A stretch of 64,000 nucleotides of DNA from Latilactobacillus fuchuensis DSM 14340 = JCM 11249 (lineage in GTDB: Bacteria; Bacillota; Bacilli; Lactobacillales; Lactobacillaceae). Below, in pieces: positions 30,614 to 39,832 of this stretch. The notes under the pieces are model-generated. The model made no database searches. It had not been told where the DNA came from and was given only the letters and a program-made list of their open reading frames with translations. The DNA lies in assembly GCF_000615805.1 (NCBI RefSeq), contig NZ_BAMJ01000008.1, forward strand, positions 1 through 64,000. Reading direction: 5' to 3'. The first letter of the stretch is position 1. Each line of letters opens with the position of its first letter. The translations under genes and the position numbers were made by a program.

Positions 30614-30653
30614 CAAAAAAGTGTTCTTTTGACGTCTTTTTTGGTTCAAGCGA

Positions 30654-30682
30654 TTGAAAATGACGGTGAGTCTTAGTATGCT
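30654..30682 (+). promoter_or_regulatory. putative promoter of birA-bioY
   Basis: TTGAAA (30654-30659), 17-nt spacer, TATGCT (30677-30682), 39 nt before the biotin ligase start. No clear BirA operator is visible, in line with the ligase lacking a DNA-binding domain. Confidence 0.5.
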
Positions 30683-30721
30683 TAGCACTAACAATGCGTT
30701 TTAGACGAGGAGGATTCCAAA

Positions 30722-31486
30722 ATGACGGTCGATTATTTAATAGAAGATGCTATTCGCCAATCACTAACTTTGTTTCAGGAAATCACCATTAAGTCGGTGG
30801 TTGATTCGACGAATCAAATCGCAAAAGAAAGCTTGCAGCAGGAACAATCAACGCCTAGCGTGATTATTGCCGACCAACAGACAGCGGGCTACGGGCGCTT
30901 AACGCGCACGTTTTATTCGCCTTCAGAGACGGGGATCTATATGAGTATTGCGCTACCAATGACGTTAGATGAGGAAACAACGTTATTGACCCCCATGAGT
31001 GCCGTGGCCGTCAATCGGGCAATCAAAAAAGTTTGTCAGATTGATACTCAGATTAAATGGGTCAATGATCTTTATTATCAAGGCAAAAAAGTCGTTGGTA
31101 TATTAGCAGAATCAATCATTAACCGGGGTGTCGTGATTGGAATTGGAATCAATTTTAAGGCTGATTCGCAATTACAGAGGACTGTTCAAAAGGCGGGCGC
31201 TTTGTTACCTGATGATAGGTTAGTGACGCGCAATCAGTTGATTAATCAAATCTTAATTGAATTTGAACGGCTATTACCAATTTATCAGCAGAAACAATTC
31301 ATGGATGAATACCGGCAGCATTCATTATTATTGAATAAAAACGTCATTTTACGCTTGAATGAACAGACGACTATTGAGGGTCGAGTAGCAGGCATTAGTG
31401 ATAAGGGCGAGTTAATTTTATTAAAAGCCAATCAGCAGTTACAAAGGTTTAATGCTGGTGAGATTGAGCGGGTGTTAGCATGGTAA
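30722..31486 (+). CDS. birA: Biotin-[biotin carboxyl carrier protein] ligase (no HTH domain)
   Basis: Attaches biotin to carrier lysines via biotinyl-5'-AMP. The 254-aa protein has the catalytic signature QTAGYGRLTRTFYSPSETGIYMS (~57-79), KWVNDLYYQGKKVVGILAE and GIGINFK. The N-terminal winged helix of bifunctional BirA is absent, so it is a class I ligase. GAGGAGG precedes the ATG. It overlaps bioY by 7 nt. Its likely client is the biotin carrier of the oxaloacetate decarboxylase encoded 3 kb downstream. Confidence 0.92.
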   Translation: MTVDYLIEDAIRQSLTLFQEITIKSVVDSTNQIAKESLQQEQSTPSVIIADQQTAGYGRLTRTFYSPSETGIYMSIALPMTLDEETTLLTPMSAVAVNRAIKKVCQIDTQIKWVNDLYYQGKKVVGILAESIINRGVVIGIGINFKADSQLQRTVQKAGALLPDDRLVTRNQLINQILIEFERLLPIYQQKQFMDEYRQHSLLLNKNVILRLNEQTTIEGRVAGISDKGELILLKANQQLQRFNAGEIERVLAW

Positions 31487-32022
31487 ATCATAAACGATTA
31501 GTGGGCCTGATTATCAGCGCACAAATGGCCGTCCTATTGGCGATTAGTGCGCAATTAACGATTCCAATCGCATTTGTGCCATTGACGTTGCAAACATTGA
31601 TGGTTGGGATTATTGCAACGTTGCTACCGTTTAAGTTATCAGGTATTAGTATCGCAATTTACCAATTTCTAGGGTTAGTGGGATTCCCAGTCTTTTCCGG
31701 TGGGCAGACGGGGATTGCGGTTATTTTGGGCCCCACTGGCGGTTATATTTGGGGATTCTATGGGTATTGTTGGCTAGTCCATTGGTTGTTAGCGAATAGA
31801 TTGCAGCCAAGATTGAGCATTATTTTAGGGATTAATACCGTCGCTAGTTTAGGTCAATTATTGATTGGCACCGCGTGGTTAACGGTCGGACAGCATCTGA
31901 GTCTCGAACAAGGGCTGTTAGCCGGTTTGCTACCGTTTATTATCCCAGCGCTGTTAAAAATTTTAATCGTCGGCTTGATTAGTCAGCCTTTATTGCAGTT
32001 TACTAATCGGTATGCTTGGTAG
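31480..32022 (+). CDS. bioY: Biotin transporter BioY (ECF S-component)
   Basis: Membrane biotin-binding subunit of an energy-coupling-factor transporter. 180 aa with about six helices; family features are AQLTIPIAFVPLTLQTLMVGI (~22-42) and GPTGGYIWGF (~84-93). The shared EcfAAT module is not in this window. Overlaps birA, so uptake and attachment of biotin are co-expressed. Confidence 0.92.
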   Translation: MVNHKRLVGLIISAQMAVLLAISAQLTIPIAFVPLTLQTLMVGIIATLLPFKLSGISIAIYQFLGLVGFPVFSGGQTGIAVILGPTGGYIWGFYGYCWLVHWLLANRLQPRLSIILGINTVASLGQLLIGTAWLTVGQHLSLEQGLLAGLLPFIIPALLKILIVGLISQPLLQFTNRYAW

Positions 32023-32046
32023 GAAAACCAGTGATGACTTTAGTGA

Positions 32047-32081
32047 AGCGTCAACAAGATATTCTTGTTGGCGTTTTTTTT
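32047..32081 (+). terminator. terminator of birA-bioY
   Basis: Arms GCGTCAACAAG and CTTGTTGGCG with a 5-nt loop and eight Ts. Confidence 0.9.
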
Positions 32082-32107
32082 GAATTGGTTTTTAAGTGTT
32101 CTTCCTT

Positions 32108-32149
32108 TTAAAAGCGCTTTCAAAAGAACTTCCGACAAGCTATGATAAT
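32108..32149 (+). promoter_or_regulatory. cre site and promoter of the citrate locus
   Basis: TTAAAAGCGCTTTCA at 32108-32122 matches the CcpA cre consensus at all but one defined position. It overlaps a -35-like TTTCAA (32118-32123), followed after 17 nt by TATGAT (32141-32146), with GATAAT (32144-32149) as an alternative -10. Repression of citrate genes by preferred sugars is the expected consequence. Confidence 0.65.
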
Positions 32150-32199
32150 GACAGGAATTCCAAATATCAATTAAAAAATAAAGTAAAGAAGGTTAAGAA

Positions 32200-33546
32200 A
32201 TGCTACTAACAATTATTGCGTATGCCATGATTATTGTCTTTATGTACATCATTATGAAGAAAAAAATGTCACCTTTTACAGCATTAGTTATTATTCCATT
32301 AATCTTTGCCATTATCGCTATGTTAACAGGGGTCGCTAAAAAAGGGAGTTTAGGCGACTTTGTATTAGAGGGAATCAAAACCACCGCTAATACGGGGATT
32401 ATGTTATTATTTGCGATTTTGTATTTCTCAATTATGTTAGATGCCGGATTGTTTGATCCGATCACTAAGAAGATGATCTATTTTGCTAAAGGTGATCCGA
32501 TGAAGGTCTTGATTGCTACTGCAGTCGTTGCAGCCACCGTTTCGTTGAATGGTGATGGGACCACGACGACCTTGATTTGTTGTTCAGCTTTTATTCCAAT
32601 TTACAAAAAATTAAATATGAAACTCATGAATTTAGGCGTGTTAGTTATTTTACAGAACACGATTATGAACTTACTGCCATGGGGTGGGCCAACGGCCAGA
32701 GCTATGGCCGTTTTAAACGTCGATGCGAGTATTTTAGCCTATCTATTACCAGGGATGATTTTGGCGCTCGCTTACGTGATTTTCTACGTGGCCCCACACA
32801 TGGGACGACAAGAACGTAAACGTTTAGGGGTTAAAAAATTAACCGATGCAGAAATCGAAGAAATGACAGCCGTTACTGATCCTGAAGTTCAAAAAATGAG
32901 ACGACCACAAAATTTTGCTTTTAATGGTTTATTGACGATTTTATTGATTGCTTGGTTAGTTGCTGGTTCATTCATTCCCGCCATCGAAATGCCACCACTC
33001 TTATTATTCTTGGTCGGGACTTGTATTGCCTTGATGGTTAATTACCCATCATTAAAGGATCAATCAAAACGAATTGGTGAAAATGGCGGTGACGCCGTTC
33101 AAGTTGTTATTCTTGTTTTTGCTGCCGGCGTCTTCATGGGCCTTTTCCAAGGAACCGGGATGGCAGAAGCATTAGCGCATAGTTTTACACAAATTATTCC
33201 GCACCAATTGGCCGGTTTCTGGGGCTTAGTGATTGCCGCCATTTCCGCACCAGGCGCGTTCTTTATTTCAAATGACGGTTTCTACTTTGGTGTATTGCCC
33301 GTTTTAGCGCAAGCTGGTCGCGCATACGGGTTCACCAATATGCAAATGGCGTTAGCATCATTGATGGGTCAAGCATTCCATCTATTAAGTCCATTAGTGG
33401 CATTCATCTATCTACTACTCCGTTTGACCGGTTTAGACATGGGGCAATGGCAAAAAGAAGCCGCTAAATACGCATTAGGCGTCTTTGTAATTTTTGTTGT
33501 TACGATTATTTTATCAGGCCACATGCCACTCTATATTCCGCAATAA
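32200..33546 (+). CDS. citM: Citrate transporter, CitMHS family (CitM)
   Basis: Imports citrate, in this family often as a divalent-metal complex. 448 aa with about 11-12 membrane helices; conserved segments SLNGDGTTTTLICCSAFIP (~113-131) and LPWGGPTARAMAV (~157-169), and EMPPLLLFLVGTCIALM. AAGAAGG precedes the ATG. First gene of the citrate fermentation locus, 70 nt ahead of the decarboxylase genes. Confidence 0.92.
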   Translation: MLLTIIAYAMIIVFMYIIMKKKMSPFTALVIIPLIFAIIAMLTGVAKKGSLGDFVLEGIKTTANTGIMLLFAILYFSIMLDAGLFDPITKKMIYFAKGDPMKVLIATAVVAATVSLNGDGTTTTLICCSAFIPIYKKLNMKLMNLGVLVILQNTIMNLLPWGGPTARAMAVLNVDASILAYLLPGMILALAYVIFYVAPHMGRQERKRLGVKKLTDAEIEEMTAVTDPEVQKMRRPQNFAFNGLLTILLIAWLVAGSFIPAIEMPPLLLFLVGTCIALMVNYPSLKDQSKRIGENGGDAVQVVILVFAAGVFMGLFQGTGMAEALAHSFTQIIPHQLAGFWGLVIAAISAPGAFFISNDGFYFGVLPVLAQAGRAYGFTNMQMALASLMGQAFHLLSPLVAFIYLLLRLTGLDMGQWQKEAAKYALGVFVIFVVTIILSGHMPLYIPQ

Positions 33547-33615
33547 AAATGAGACAGGAAAAGAACAATCTAGTGTTCAAAAGAGGCTTATAGTAAGAAG
33601 CGGGGTGATAAAGGG

Positions 33616-33924
33616 ATGTTTAATTTATTTAAAAAACGAACGCAAGAAGTGGCACCGCCAATTGTTAAAGAACAAGTGGTTGAACAGTGGCAGGCTGTAC
33701 CACAGTATGTCGCAGTTGATCCGCGAGATTATCCACAAGTCACCGTCATTGCTGCGAGCCTTGCGAGCGGTTCTGCAACGAATAGTCAGTTCAACTTGAA
33801 ACGACTATTGATTGCTAATCCAGAAGCGAAACGGGTGGGGATCATTGTGAGCAGTTTGATGGCGACACAAACCCAACAACAATATGTGATTCGATCCATT
33901 AAAAAAAGAGTGAATGGAGAATAG
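33616..33924 (+). CDS. putative oxaloacetate decarboxylase accessory protein (OadH position)
   Basis: 102 aa, no membrane helix, starting MFNLFKKRTQEVAPPIVKEQ, with KRLLIANPEAKRVGIIVSSLMATQTQQ mid-protein and a basic C-terminus. The gene precedes the biotin-carrier and beta-subunit genes in the order described for enterococcal oadH-oadD-oadB, which is my only reason for the tentative name. GGGGTGAT precedes the ATG. The function is unproven. Confidence 0.6.
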   Translation: MFNLFKKRTQEVAPPIVKEQVVEQWQAVPQYVAVDPRDYPQVTVIAASLASGSATNSQFNLKRLLIANPEAKRVGIIVSSLMATQTQQQYVIRSIKKRVNGE

Positions 33925-33926
33925 AG

Positions 33927-34319
33927 ATGCTAAGAAAATTCAAAATTACAATCGACGGTCAAGAATATTTAGTCGAAATGGAAGAAATTGGGGGCACGCC
34001 GGTACCAACCGGGACGCCGAACGTTGTGCCAACTAGCGCACCAGTCGCACCAGTTGCTGAAGTCGCTACACCTGCACCAACGCCAGCGGCACCCGTAGCC
34101 GTTACTGCTGATACGATGATGGCACCAATGCCAGGAACGGTGCTCAAGTTATTAGTCGCTGAAGGTGAACAAGTCACTGAAAATCAACCATTACTGATTT
34201 TAGAAGCGATGAAGATGGAAAATGAAATTGTTGCCGATAAGGCGGGAACCGTCGGTCAGATTTTTGTTGATCGGAATCAAGCAATCAATGCAGGCGATGC
34301 ATTAATTAGCATTCAATAG
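33927..34319 (+). CDS. oadD: Biotin carboxyl carrier protein of oxaloacetate decarboxylase (OadD)
   Basis: 130-aa carrier that shuttles CO2 from OadA to OadB. Short N-terminal strand region, a Pro/Ala/Thr/Val-rich flexible linker (~28-60), and a biotinyl domain with EAMKMENEI (~94-102), in which Lys is biotinylated. In many bacteria this domain is fused to OadA; here OadA lacks it, so the separate carrier is required. GGAGAATAGAG precedes the ATG. Confidence 0.92.
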   Translation: MLRKFKITIDGQEYLVEMEEIGGTPVPTGTPNVVPTSAPVAPVAEVATPAPTPAAPVAVTADTMMAPMPGTVLKLLVAEGEQVTENQPLLILEAMKMENEIVADKAGTVGQIFVDRNQAINAGDALISIQ

Positions 34320-34330
34320 GGGGGCTTAGC

Positions 34331-35452
34331 GTGGAAACCTTAATTCAAGGGATTACAAGTATTTCAATGGGCCAAATCGTGATGATGCTAATTGGCTGTT
34401 TGTTAATGTATTTAGGGATTAAAAAAGAATATGAACCGACATTATTAGTACCGATGGGGTTAGGGACGTTGTTAGTCAATTTCCCTGGCAGTGGGGTCTT
34501 AACCCAAGTCGTGGGGACGACTAAGACGGAAGGGGTCTTAGACGTTTTATTTAACGCTGGGATTAATACGGAGCTCTTCCCATTACTGATTTTTATCGGG
34601 ATCGGCGCGATGATTGATTTCGGTCCGCTATTACAAAATCCATTCATGCTTTTATTCGGGGCAGCTGCTCAATTTGGGATTTTCTTTACCGTCATTATTG
34701 CCGTACTGTTTGGTTTTGATATCAAAGAAGCGGCTTCAATCGGGATTATCGGCGCTGCCGATGGTCCAACCGCCATCTTCGTTTCCAATCAACTAGCACC
34801 CAAGTTACTAGGGGCGATTACCGTCGCCGCGTATTCCTACATGGCGTTAGTACCAATCATTCAACCGTTGGCGATTAAAGCCGTGACGACTAAAAAAGAA
34901 CGTCAGATTAGAATGACTTATAAATCTGAAAATGTTTCAAAAACAACTAAGATCGTTTTCCCAATTATTATTACGGTATTGGCCGGGTTTATTGCGCCAA
35001 TTTCGTTACCGTTAGTTGGGTTCCTAATGTTTGGCAATCTGTTACGTGAATGTGGGGTACTCGATCGACTATCCGCAACTGCTCAAAACGAACTGGTGAA
35101 CATCGTCAGTATTCTGTTAGGACTAACGATTTCAGTTAAAATGCAAGCGGATCTATTTTTAAACGTGCAAACCTTAATGATTATCGCTTTTGGATTAGTT
35201 GCGTTCATTATGGATTCAGTTGGTGGCGTGTTGTTTGCCAAATTGTTGAATGTATTCCGTAAAGAGAAAATTAATCCAATGATTGGGGCTGCTGGTATTT
35301 CAGCTTTTCCGATGTCGAGTCGTGTGATTCAAAAAATGGCTTCTGAAGAAGACCCTAAGAATTTTGTATTGATGTACGCAGTTGGTGCGAACGTTTCCGG
35401 TCAAATTGCGTCAGTCATTGCCGGTGGCTTACTATTATCGTTTTTTAGTTAA
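34331..35452 (+). CDS. oadB: Oxaloacetate decarboxylase beta subunit, Na+ pump (OadB)
   Basis: Membrane subunit that decarboxylates carboxybiotin while exporting Na+. 373 aa, about 9-11 helices; family segments GIGAMIDFGPLL (~90-101) with the essential Asp, IGIIGAADGPTAIFVSNQLAP (~136-156), and the C-terminal GAAGISAFPMSSRVIQKMA and YAVGANVSGQIASVIAGG. Start GTG at 34331 or equivalent behind AGGGGGG. Follows oadD by 11 nt. Confidence 0.94.
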   Translation: METLIQGITSISMGQIVMMLIGCLLMYLGIKKEYEPTLLVPMGLGTLLVNFPGSGVLTQVVGTTKTEGVLDVLFNAGINTELFPLLIFIGIGAMIDFGPLLQNPFMLLFGAAAQFGIFFTVIIAVLFGFDIKEAASIGIIGAADGPTAIFVSNQLAPKLLGAITVAAYSYMALVPIIQPLAIKAVTTKKERQIRMTYKSENVSKTTKIVFPIIITVLAGFIAPISLPLVGFLMFGNLLRECGVLDRLSATAQNELVNIVSILLGLTISVKMQADLFLNVQTLMIIAFGLVAFIMDSVGGVLFAKLLNVFRKEKINPMIGAAGISAFPMSSRVIQKMASEEDPKNFVLMYAVGANVSGQIASVIAGGLLLSFFS

Positions 35453-35467
35453 AGGAGGACCTGTAAG

Positions 35468-35590
35468 ATGTGGACTAATTTAGAAACAGCTTTCGAGTTA
35501 ATGCTCTTCGGGATGGGCGGCGTCTTTTTAGTACTATTCGTGCTCTTCTTGACGGCTAAGCTATTGATCAAATTTTTACCGGTGAAATAA
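35468..35590 (+). CDS. 40-aa OadG-type membrane peptide (minimal gamma subunit)
   Basis: Encodes MWTNLETAFELMLFGMGG... and ends KFLPVK. A single hydrophobic helix contains the FGMGGVFLVLF pattern typical of OadG/gamma subunits of Na+-pumping decarboxylases, but the Pro-rich tail and zinc-binding end are missing. AAAGGAGGA lies 7 nt before the ATG, so it is well translated. Its place between oadB and citC supports a role in assembling the decarboxylase at the membrane. Confidence 0.75.
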   Translation: MWTNLETAFELMLFGMGGVFLVLFVLFLTAKLLIKFLPVK

Positions 35591-35593
35591 GCG

Positions 35594-36631
35594 ATGATGC
35601 TTAAAAGAATCTGGTTAGGGCTGAATCAAACTGAAACGCAACAATGGCAAGCCTTATTAGAACAAGCCGGATTAGCAGTTGATTGGCAGGTTGATTATAC
35701 GATTGGGTTATTCGAAAATAAACAATTAATCGCAACCGGTTCGGTGTATGCCAATATTATCAAATGCGTGGCTGTCAGCAATCAGCAACAATCGCAAAAC
35801 TTGTTAACGCAAGTCGTGCAGGCGTTATTAGATGATTTAGAAGCGAATCAACAAACGCATAGTTTCGTTTATACGAAACCGGGCACGGCTGATTATTTTA
35901 CGGCGCTGGGGTTTAAAGCCATTGTCACAACCAAACAAGTGATTGTCCTAGAGCGAGGTTTCCCTAATTTAAATGATTACCGGCAACAATTACGGCAGGC
36001 CAAACAGGCCGGTCAACGAATCGGGGCAATTGTGCTGAATGCCAATCCGTTAACAATCGGGCACGAACATTTGATTCAGACAGCGGTCCAAGCGAGTGAT
36101 CACCTCTATCTCTTTGTCGTTTCAGAAGAGCGCTCGTTATTTTCTGCGCAAGAACGATTGGCGATGGTTCAACAAATCGCGAATAAATATACGAACGTCA
36201 CTGTGTTACCCACGAATCAATATCTTGTTTCTAGCATGACGTTTCCAAACTACTTTTTAAAAGATCGTGCTGATCAAAACCTAGCGCGCGTGCAAGCCGA
36301 GGTGGATGCGACGTTATTTGCGAAAGTCATCGCACCAGAATTGGCGATTACGACGCGCTGGGTGGGTGAAGAACCATTATCACCAGTTACGGCAATCTAT
36401 AATCAACAAATGGCACACGTTTTTGGGACAGCGATTCAATTACAGATTATGCCGCGACTTGCAATCGCGGGTCAAGTTGTCAGCGCAACCAGAGTTCGAA
36501 CGGCGATTAAGGCCCAGGATTGGTCGCAAGTCGCGCAATTAGTCCCAAAAGAGATTTATCCAATTGTGAAAGGAAGTATCGATGATGGAATTAAAACAAA
36601 TCGCAACGGCGGGGACCATGGAGTCCAGTGA
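35594..36631 (+). CDS. citC: [Citrate (pro-3S)-lyase] ligase CitC
   Basis: Acetylates the prosthetic thiol of the CitD acyl carrier to activate citrate lyase. 345 aa: GNAT-like N-terminal part and a nucleotidyltransferase-like domain with GAIVLNANPLTIGHEHLIQTA (~148-168) and SEERSLFSAQERLAMV. The reading frame overlaps citD by 50 nt, longer than usual; a lost base near 36575 would instead let CitC end in the ATGA overlap at the citD start. That alternative is speculative. Confidence 0.93.
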   Translation: MMLKRIWLGLNQTETQQWQALLEQAGLAVDWQVDYTIGLFENKQLIATGSVYANIIKCVAVSNQQQSQNLLTQVVQALLDDLEANQQTHSFVYTKPGTADYFTALGFKAIVTTKQVIVLERGFPNLNDYRQQLRQAKQAGQRIGAIVLNANPLTIGHEHLIQTAVQASDHLYLFVVSEERSLFSAQERLAMVQQIANKYTNVTVLPTNQYLVSSMTFPNYFLKDRADQNLARVQAEVDATLFAKVIAPELAITTRWVGEEPLSPVTAIYNQQMAHVFGTAIQLQIMPRLAIAGQVVSATRVRTAIKAQDWSQVAQLVPKEIYPIVKGSIDDGIKTNRNGGDHGVQ

Positions 36632-36890
36632 TTTAATGATTACATTAAGTCCTAATGAAACGGGTTTGGTCATTGACTTGCAAAGTAATGTTGAAAAACA
36701 ATTTGGCCAACATATTCGGGCGTTAATCACAGAAATGTTGACGAAATTTGACTTAACGAATGTCACTGTGAGCGCTGTTGATAAAGGCGCTTTGGATTGT
36801 ACGATTAAAGCGAGAACCGTCGTTGCAATCTACCGGGGGCTTGGTAAGACTGATTATGATTGGAAGGAGATCAACGCATGGATCGCTTAA
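36582..36890 (+). CDS. citD: Citrate lyase acyl carrier protein, gamma subunit CitD
   Basis: 102-aa carrier bearing the 2'-(5''-phosphoribosyl)-3'-dephospho-CoA group on a Ser in ATAGTMESSDLMITLSP near the N-terminus. AAAGGAAG precedes tandem ATG codons. Overlaps citE by 13 nt. Confidence 0.95.
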   Translation: MMELKQIATAGTMESSDLMITLSPNETGLVIDLQSNVEKQFGQHIRALITEMLTKFDLTNVTVSAVDKGALDCTIKARTVVAIYRGLGKTDYDWKEINAWIA

Positions 36891-37756
36891 GAAGAACGAT
36901 GATGTTTGTGCCAGGGGCTAATCCAGCCATGTTAAGGGATGCAATTTTGTACGGTGCCGACTCAATTATGTTTGATTTAGAAGACGCAGTTTCGATGAAG
37001 GAAAAGGATTCAGCACGGATGCTCGTTTATAGCGCTTTGAAAACATTTGATTATCATAGCGTTGAAACGGTTGTCCGAATCAACGAACTCAATAGCGGCG
37101 GTAAACAAGATATTGAAGCGATGATTTTGGGTGGCATCAATGTGATTCGTTTACCTAAGACCGAAACTGCTGAAGATATTAAAGCCGTTGATGCGACGAT
37201 TACCGAAGTGGAGACGCGTTATCAATTGCCAATCGGCACTACTAAAATGATGGCCGCGATTGAATCTGCAGAAGGGGTATTGAACGCCCGCGAAATTGCG
37301 ACCGCCTCTAATCGGATGATTGGGATTGCCCTAGGTGCTGAAGACTATGTGACGAGTCAAAAGACCCGCCGTTATCCGGATGGGCAAGAACTATTCTTTG
37401 CTCGAAATTATATTCTACACGCTGCTCGGGCTGCCGGGATTGCAGCCATTGATACCGTTTATTCAGATGTTGACAATGAAGCCGGTTTAAAACGAGAAGC
37501 CGCCTTAATTAAACAGTTAGGGTTTGACGGAAAATCAGTGATTAATCCGCGCCAAATTCCGATTATTAATGCGATTTATGCGCCAACTGAATCAGAAATT
37601 CAAAATGCTAAAGAAGTTTTAGCCGCGATTCAAGAAGCCGAAGCCAAAGGGTCAGGTGTGATTGCGATTAACGGTAAAATGGTCGATAAACCAATTGTTG
37701 AACGCGCCTATCGCGTACTCGCAATGGCGAAGGCTGCTAATATGGAGGTCGAATAA
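36878..37756 (+). CDS. citE: Citrate lyase beta subunit CitE
   Basis: Cleaves citryl-ACP to oxaloacetate and acetyl-ACP. 292 aa from ATG 36878, which has AAGGAGA 8 nt upstream; the in-frame ATG at 36860 has none. Key segments: RRTMMFVPGANPAM, DLEDAVSMKEKDSAR (acidic metal site), RINELNSGG and ALGAEDYVTSQKTRRYPDG. The stop overlaps the citF start (TAATG). Confidence 0.95.
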   Translation: MDRLRRTMMFVPGANPAMLRDAILYGADSIMFDLEDAVSMKEKDSARMLVYSALKTFDYHSVETVVRINELNSGGKQDIEAMILGGINVIRLPKTETAEDIKAVDATITEVETRYQLPIGTTKMMAAIESAEGVLNAREIATASNRMIGIALGAEDYVTSQKTRRYPDGQELFFARNYILHAARAAGIAAIDTVYSDVDNEAGLKREAALIKQLGFDGKSVINPRQIPIINAIYAPTESEIQNAKEVLAAIQEAEAKGSGVIAINGKMVDKPIVERAYRVLAMAKAANMEVE

Positions 37757-39288
37757 TGGTTGTTAATAAAGTGGGCCGTGAGATTCCTAAACAATATGCA
37801 GATCAATATGGCGTCTATGCTGGTGAAGAAGCGAATCTTGCCGATTATCAACTGGCGACCAAACAAGTTCATCCGGTTAAACCTCGCGATAATAAACAAT
37901 TAGCGTCCATTCATGACGCGATTGTGCAAACGGGTTTAAAAGATGGGATGACGATTTCGTTCCATCATCATTTTAGAGAAGGCGACTATGTGATGAACAT
38001 GGTTTTAGCTGAAATTGCACGAATGGGCATTAAGAATATTTCGATTGCGCCTAGCTCGATTGCTAACGTTCATGCACCTTTGATTGATTATATTAAACAA
38101 GGCGTTGTGACCAACATTACCTCAAGTGGGTTGCGCGATAAAGTCGGGGCTGCCATTTCAGAAGGCATCTTAGCGAATCCAGTCGTCATTCGGTCACACG
38201 GTGGCCGGGCAAGAGCGATTGTCCGGGGTGATATTCATATTGATGTTGCTTTTCTAGGTGCACCTAGTTCAGATGAATACGGTAATGTGAATGGGACCAA
38301 GGGCAAAGCGACTTGTGGATCCCTGGGTTATGCGATGGTTGATGCGCAATATGCCGATCAAGTCGTCGTCATTACGGATAGTTTAGTGCCATATCCGAAT
38401 ACACCAATCAGTATTCCGCAAACGTTAGTCGATTATGTGGTCGTGGTTGATGCAATCGGTGATCCAGAAGGGATTGCTAAAGGGGCAACCCGTTTCACCA
38501 AAAATCCTAAAGAGTTATTGATTGCTGAATACGCCGCTAAAATGATTACGGGTTCCGCTTATTTTAAGAATGGTTTCTCATTCCAAACCGGGACCGGTGG
38601 CGCCGCATTAGCAGTTACCCGTTTCTTGAAAGAAGCGATGATTGAAAATAATATTAAGGCCAGTTTCGTATTAGGCGGAATTACCAACGCCATGGCTGAC
38701 TTATTGACAGATGGTTTGGTTGAAAAAATTATTGATGTGCAAGATTTTGACCATCCTTCAGCGATTTCGTTAGGGAATAATCCTGATCACTATGAGATTG
38801 ATGCGAATATGTATGCCTCACCGTTAAGCAAAGGGGCTGTGATTAATCAGCTAGACGTTGCAATATTATCGGCCTTAGAAGTGGATACCGATTTTAATGT
38901 CAATGTGATTACCGGTTCTGACGGCGTTTTAAGAGGGGCTTCCGGTGGACATTCGGACACTAGTGCCGCTTGTAAAATGAGTATGGTGATTGCCCCCGTT
39001 GTTCGGGGTAGAATCCCAACGATTGTGGATCAGGTCACGACAGTTGTGACACCAGGCAGCAGTGTTGATGTCGTGGTGACTGAATTAGGGGTTGCCATTA
39101 ATCCACAACGAACTGATTTAATTGACATGTTTAAAGCGAGTCGGATTCCCCAAGTCACGATTGAAGAATTGAAGACGAAAGCTTACCAAATTACTGGCGA
39201 ACCCGCACCAATCCAATATGGTGATCAGACGGTTGCGTTGATTGAATATCGGGATGGCACGCTAATCGATGTGGTCAAAAATGTCTGA
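37756..39288 (+). CDS. citF: Citrate lyase alpha subunit CitF
   Basis: Transfers the acyl carrier from acetyl to citrate (citrate:acetyl-ACP transferase). 510 aa; segments ISFHHHFREGDYVMN (~74-88), FLGAPSSDEYGNVNGTKGKATCGSLGYAM and VITGSDGVLRGASGGHSDTSAACK near the C-terminus are typical. Translationally coupled to citE and overlapping citX. Confidence 0.96.
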   Translation: MVVNKVGREIPKQYADQYGVYAGEEANLADYQLATKQVHPVKPRDNKQLASIHDAIVQTGLKDGMTISFHHHFREGDYVMNMVLAEIARMGIKNISIAPSSIANVHAPLIDYIKQGVVTNITSSGLRDKVGAAISEGILANPVVIRSHGGRARAIVRGDIHIDVAFLGAPSSDEYGNVNGTKGKATCGSLGYAMVDAQYADQVVVITDSLVPYPNTPISIPQTLVDYVVVVDAIGDPEGIAKGATRFTKNPKELLIAEYAAKMITGSAYFKNGFSFQTGTGGAALAVTRFLKEAMIENNIKASFVLGGITNAMADLLTDGLVEKIIDVQDFDHPSAISLGNNPDHYEIDANMYASPLSKGAVINQLDVAILSALEVDTDFNVNVITGSDGVLRGASGGHSDTSAACKMSMVIAPVVRGRIPTIVDQVTTVVTPGSSVDVVVTELGVAINPQRTDLIDMFKASRIPQVTIEELKTKAYQITGEPAPIQYGDQTVALIEYRDGTLIDVVKNV

Positions 39289-39832
39289 ATTAAGCTATTT
39301 GACGGGGCCGGAAATTACGTTAGTCGAGATGCTAAGTGCACGAGAACAAAGAGTCATGACGCAACAAACATTATTAAAACGGCATCCAGAGATGACGCTA
39401 GTCACCGCGACTTTAAGAATTCCGGGACCCATTAAAACAAGTGTTAGCCTGCAAGCATTGATGACTCAATTGAAGGGTCAGTTGCAAACCAATTATCAAG
39501 TTGAATTGGTCGAACAAAGGACTAATTTAACGGCCATCACGGGACCCGAGTTATATTTTGTGCTGGCTAAAGATGCTCAGTTAGTCAAACAAGAAATGAT
39601 ATCACTCGAAGCCCAACCGGGTTTTTATCAATTATGTGATTTGGATGTTTTGATTGATGAAGCGGGTGAATTAAGGCAAGTTAACCGCGAGCGTCTCAAG
39701 TTAGCTAGACGGCAATGTTTGGTTTGTGGGCAAGACGCCAAAGTTTGTAGTCGTTCGCGCCAACATGGTTTGTCAGAAGTTCAAACAGTGATTGACGGTA
39801 TTATTGAAGAGGAGGTGCTAGCCAATGAATAA
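39281..39832 (+). CDS. citX: Apo-citrate lyase phosphoribosyl-dephospho-CoA transferase CitX
   Basis: Attaches the prosthetic group made by CitG to CitD. 183 aa from ATG 39281; an ATG at 39269 is also in frame, and neither has a strong ribosome site because both lie in the end of citF. Family pattern LSAREQRVMTQQTLL (~17-31) and the C-terminal RRQCLVCGQDAKVCSRSRQH. Ends 8 nt inside oadA. Confidence 0.92.
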   Translation: MSELSYLTGPEITLVEMLSAREQRVMTQQTLLKRHPEMTLVTATLRIPGPIKTSVSLQALMTQLKGQLQTNYQVELVEQRTNLTAITGPELYFVLAKDAQLVKQEMISLEAQPGFYQLCDLDVLIDEAGELRQVNRERLKLARRQCLVCGQDAKVCSRSRQHGLSEVQTVIDGIIEEEVLANE

